NCBI GenBank assembly: GCA_947460065.1
Contig: CANHGF010000157.1
Location: forward strand, 1 to 6,312
DNA length: 6,312 nt
Origin: Comamonadaceae bacterium
GTDB taxonomy: Bacteria > Pseudomonadota > Gammaproteobacteria > Burkholderiales > Burkholderiaceae_C
Reading direction: 5' to 3'
Notes under the pieces: model-generated
The model's database searches: none
Told to the model about the DNA's origin: nothing
Seen by the model: the letters and a program-made list of their open reading frames with translations, nothing else
Program-made: the position numbers and the translations under genes
Shown: positions 4,928-6,312 of the stretch, in pieces
Layout of the letters: each line of letters opens with the position of its first letter
Numbering within the stretch: position 1 is the first letter of the stretch

Positions 4928-6312
4928 ATGTCCTTTTACACCTCGCTCACGGGTCTGAATTCGGCCACCGCCCAGCTGGCTGTGACCAGCAACAACATCG
5001 CCAACGTGGGCACCACCGGTTTCAAGCGCTCGCGCGCCGACTTTGGCGATATTTTTGCCACCTCGCCGCTGCAAAAAGCCTCGTCTACCGTCGGTCAGGG
5101 TGTGGCGCTCAAGCAGGTCAGCCAGGAATTTAGCCAGGGCAATGTGTCCTTCTCATCGAACGCGCTGGACCTGGCGATCACCGGTGACGGCTTTTTCCCA
5201 TTGAAGTCGGCCGACGGTCTGCAGGACATCTACACCCGCAACGGCTCTTTCATGCTCAATGAGCAGTTCAATGTGGTCAATTCGGCCGGTCAGCGCTTGA
5301 TGGCGGCGACGGTGGACTCCACCGGCAGCGCCAATGTGAACGAGCGGGTGGTGCTGACCATTCCCCAGAAGACCTCCGGCGAAGCCAAGCAGACCTCGGT
5401 GGTTCAGCTGGGCCTGAACTTCCCGGCCGACGCGCAGGTGGTGACCGATCCTTTCAACCGTGCCAATCCTGCCACCTACAACAAGAGCACGGCCATGACC
5501 GTCTACGACAACGGTGGCAACGGTTATCTGGCCACGGTGTATTACGTCAAGACCGCCAATGCCAACCAGAGCAGCCCCTTCAACAAGTGGCAGACCTTTG
5601 TCTTCGTGGGCGACGACCAGGTCAATGCCTCGTTGGTGCAAGCGACCGATGCGGGCGGCGAAAAATTGTTCGTCAACCAGTACGGCCAGATCAAGCCCTT
5701 CAACGAGGTCAAGGACGAGATCACCACCGCCAAGACGCAGCTGGTTTCACTGGACGAACTCACCGATGTGCGCCCATCCCAGCCGGCCACCGTCTCCAGC
5801 ACCGAGCCGATTGATACCCAGCAGTTTGACCTGACCAACGGCATTAACTTCAAGGAATGGGCCGACGCATCGGCCGACAACGAGGCGCTGTTGTCTAAGG
5901 TGTTTACCGTCGATGTCGACGGCACAGACAACCCGGTGACGGTGGACCTGAGTTATCTGGCCGACATCGATATGAAGATGACCGGCAACCAGATCGCCAA
6001 GGAAGTCACCAACTACCTCAATCGCTCCTTTGGTGACGAGTCTTACTTCAACCTCAGCGCGCCAGCCAACCGAGAGTTGACGGTGCGCACCAGCCGTGTC
6101 GTGGATACCGCAGGCGCCCCCAAGGCCATCGGCATCACGCTGACCGCCGCAGACTTTGGCCTGACCGATGCCACCATAGACTGGACCCAATTGACCACTC
6201 GGCAGGTGCGTGTGGCCATGCAAACCGCGATGGACCGCAACATCGACCTCAGGGGAGGCGTGACAACCGGCACCAACACCCTGACGGTCACCCGCGATCA
6301 CAACGCACGCAC
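4928..6312 (+). CDS. flgE: Flagellar hook protein FlgE, 3' end beyond the window
   Basis: FlgE polymerises into the external hook that joins the rod to the filament. The frame is open for 461 codons to the window edge, so the C-terminus is missing. The start ATG 4928 follows AGGAG (4917-4921) by six bases. The N-terminal D0 helix carries S-N-N-I-A-N-V-G-T-T-G-F-K-R-S (21-35), the rod/hook signature. The D1 portion (about 70-120) contains A-L-D-L-A-I-T-G-D-G-F-F and Y-T-R-N-G-S-F. Residues 150-320 resemble the FlgE D2 beta region, including A-M-T-V-Y-D-N-G-G-N and W-Q-T-F-V-F-V-G-D-D. From about 325 the protein enters a variable region with two similar beta/alpha/beta units (337-390 and about 416-456). 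The visible part already exceeds the whole E. coli hook protein (402 residues), so this is a large FlgE with inserted outer domains. Confidence 0.95.
   Translation, partial: MSFYTSLTGLNSATAQLAVTSNNIANVGTTGFKRSRADFGDIFATSPLQKASSTVGQGVALKQVSQEFSQGNVSFSSNALDLAITGDGFFPLKSADGLQDIYTRNGSFMLNEQFNVVNSAGQRLMAATVDSTGSANVNERVVLTIPQKTSGEAKQTSVVQLGLNFPADAQVVTDPFNRANPATYNKSTAMTVYDNGGNGYLATVYYVKTANANQSSPFNKWQTFVFVGDDQVNASLVQATDAGGEKLFVNQYGQIKPFNEVKDEITTAKTQLVSLDELTDVRPSQPATVSSTEPIDTQQFDLTNGINFKEWADASADNEALLSKVFTVDVDGTDNPVTVDLSYLADIDMKMTGNQIAKEVTNYLNRSFGDESYFNLSAPANRELTVRTSRVVDTAGAPKAIGITLTAADFGLTDATIDWTQLTTRQVRVAMQTAMDRNIDLRGGVTTGTNTLTVTRDHNAR

Noticed and set aside
5153..6301. Long minus-strand frames opposite flgE
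   Set aside because: flgE is well supported by start, ribosome site and domain motifs; these frames have shadow-like composition.

Overview
The window is a piece of a flagellar gene cluster from a GC-rich proteobacterium. Gene order and protein character point to a betaproteobacterium (Burkholderiales or Rhodocyclales type), but the genus cannot be fixed from sequence alone. No RNA gene, mobile element, CRISPR array or phage gene is visible. Base and codon use look even throughout.

Layout, left to right. (1) 22-324 (+): a small free-standing homologue of the C-terminal domain of the export switch FlhB. (2) 424-1161 (+): a SapC-family protein, not a standard flagellar component. (3) 1162-1208: a short convergent spacer holding a run of G-tracts with quadruplex potential and a 14-bp perfect palindrome. 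(4) 2963-1209 (-): flgA (P-ring chaperone), flgM (anti-sigma-28) and flgN (hook-filament junction chaperone). (5) 2964-3316: a 353-bp divergent control region. (6) 3317 to the window end (+): flgB, flgC, flgD and the 5' part of flgE (proximal rod, hook cap scaffold, hook), closely packed with good ribosome binding sites.

The control signals fit a tiered flagellar hierarchy. A near-perfect sigma-54 (-24/-12) element precedes flgB. A weaker sigma-54-like element points the other way toward flgA. A cluster of TTGCCG/CGGCAA repeats lies where an enhancer-binding activator would sit. A sigma-28 (FliA) promoter lies between flgA and flgM and would drive flgMN late. Rod and hook genes would thus be made first under sigma-54; FlgM would be replenished under sigma-28 after hook completion and is itself the export-coupled inhibitor of sigma-28. 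This resembles the Pseudomonas/Vibrio style more than the FlhDC/sigma-70 style of enteric bacteria.

The less routine items are the SapC-family gene inside a flagellar locus, the separate FlhB C-domain protein, the G-tract/palindrome spacer, and a hook protein already 461 residues long at the window edge, with two repeat-like units in its variable region. I see no strong evidence for a wholly new system.
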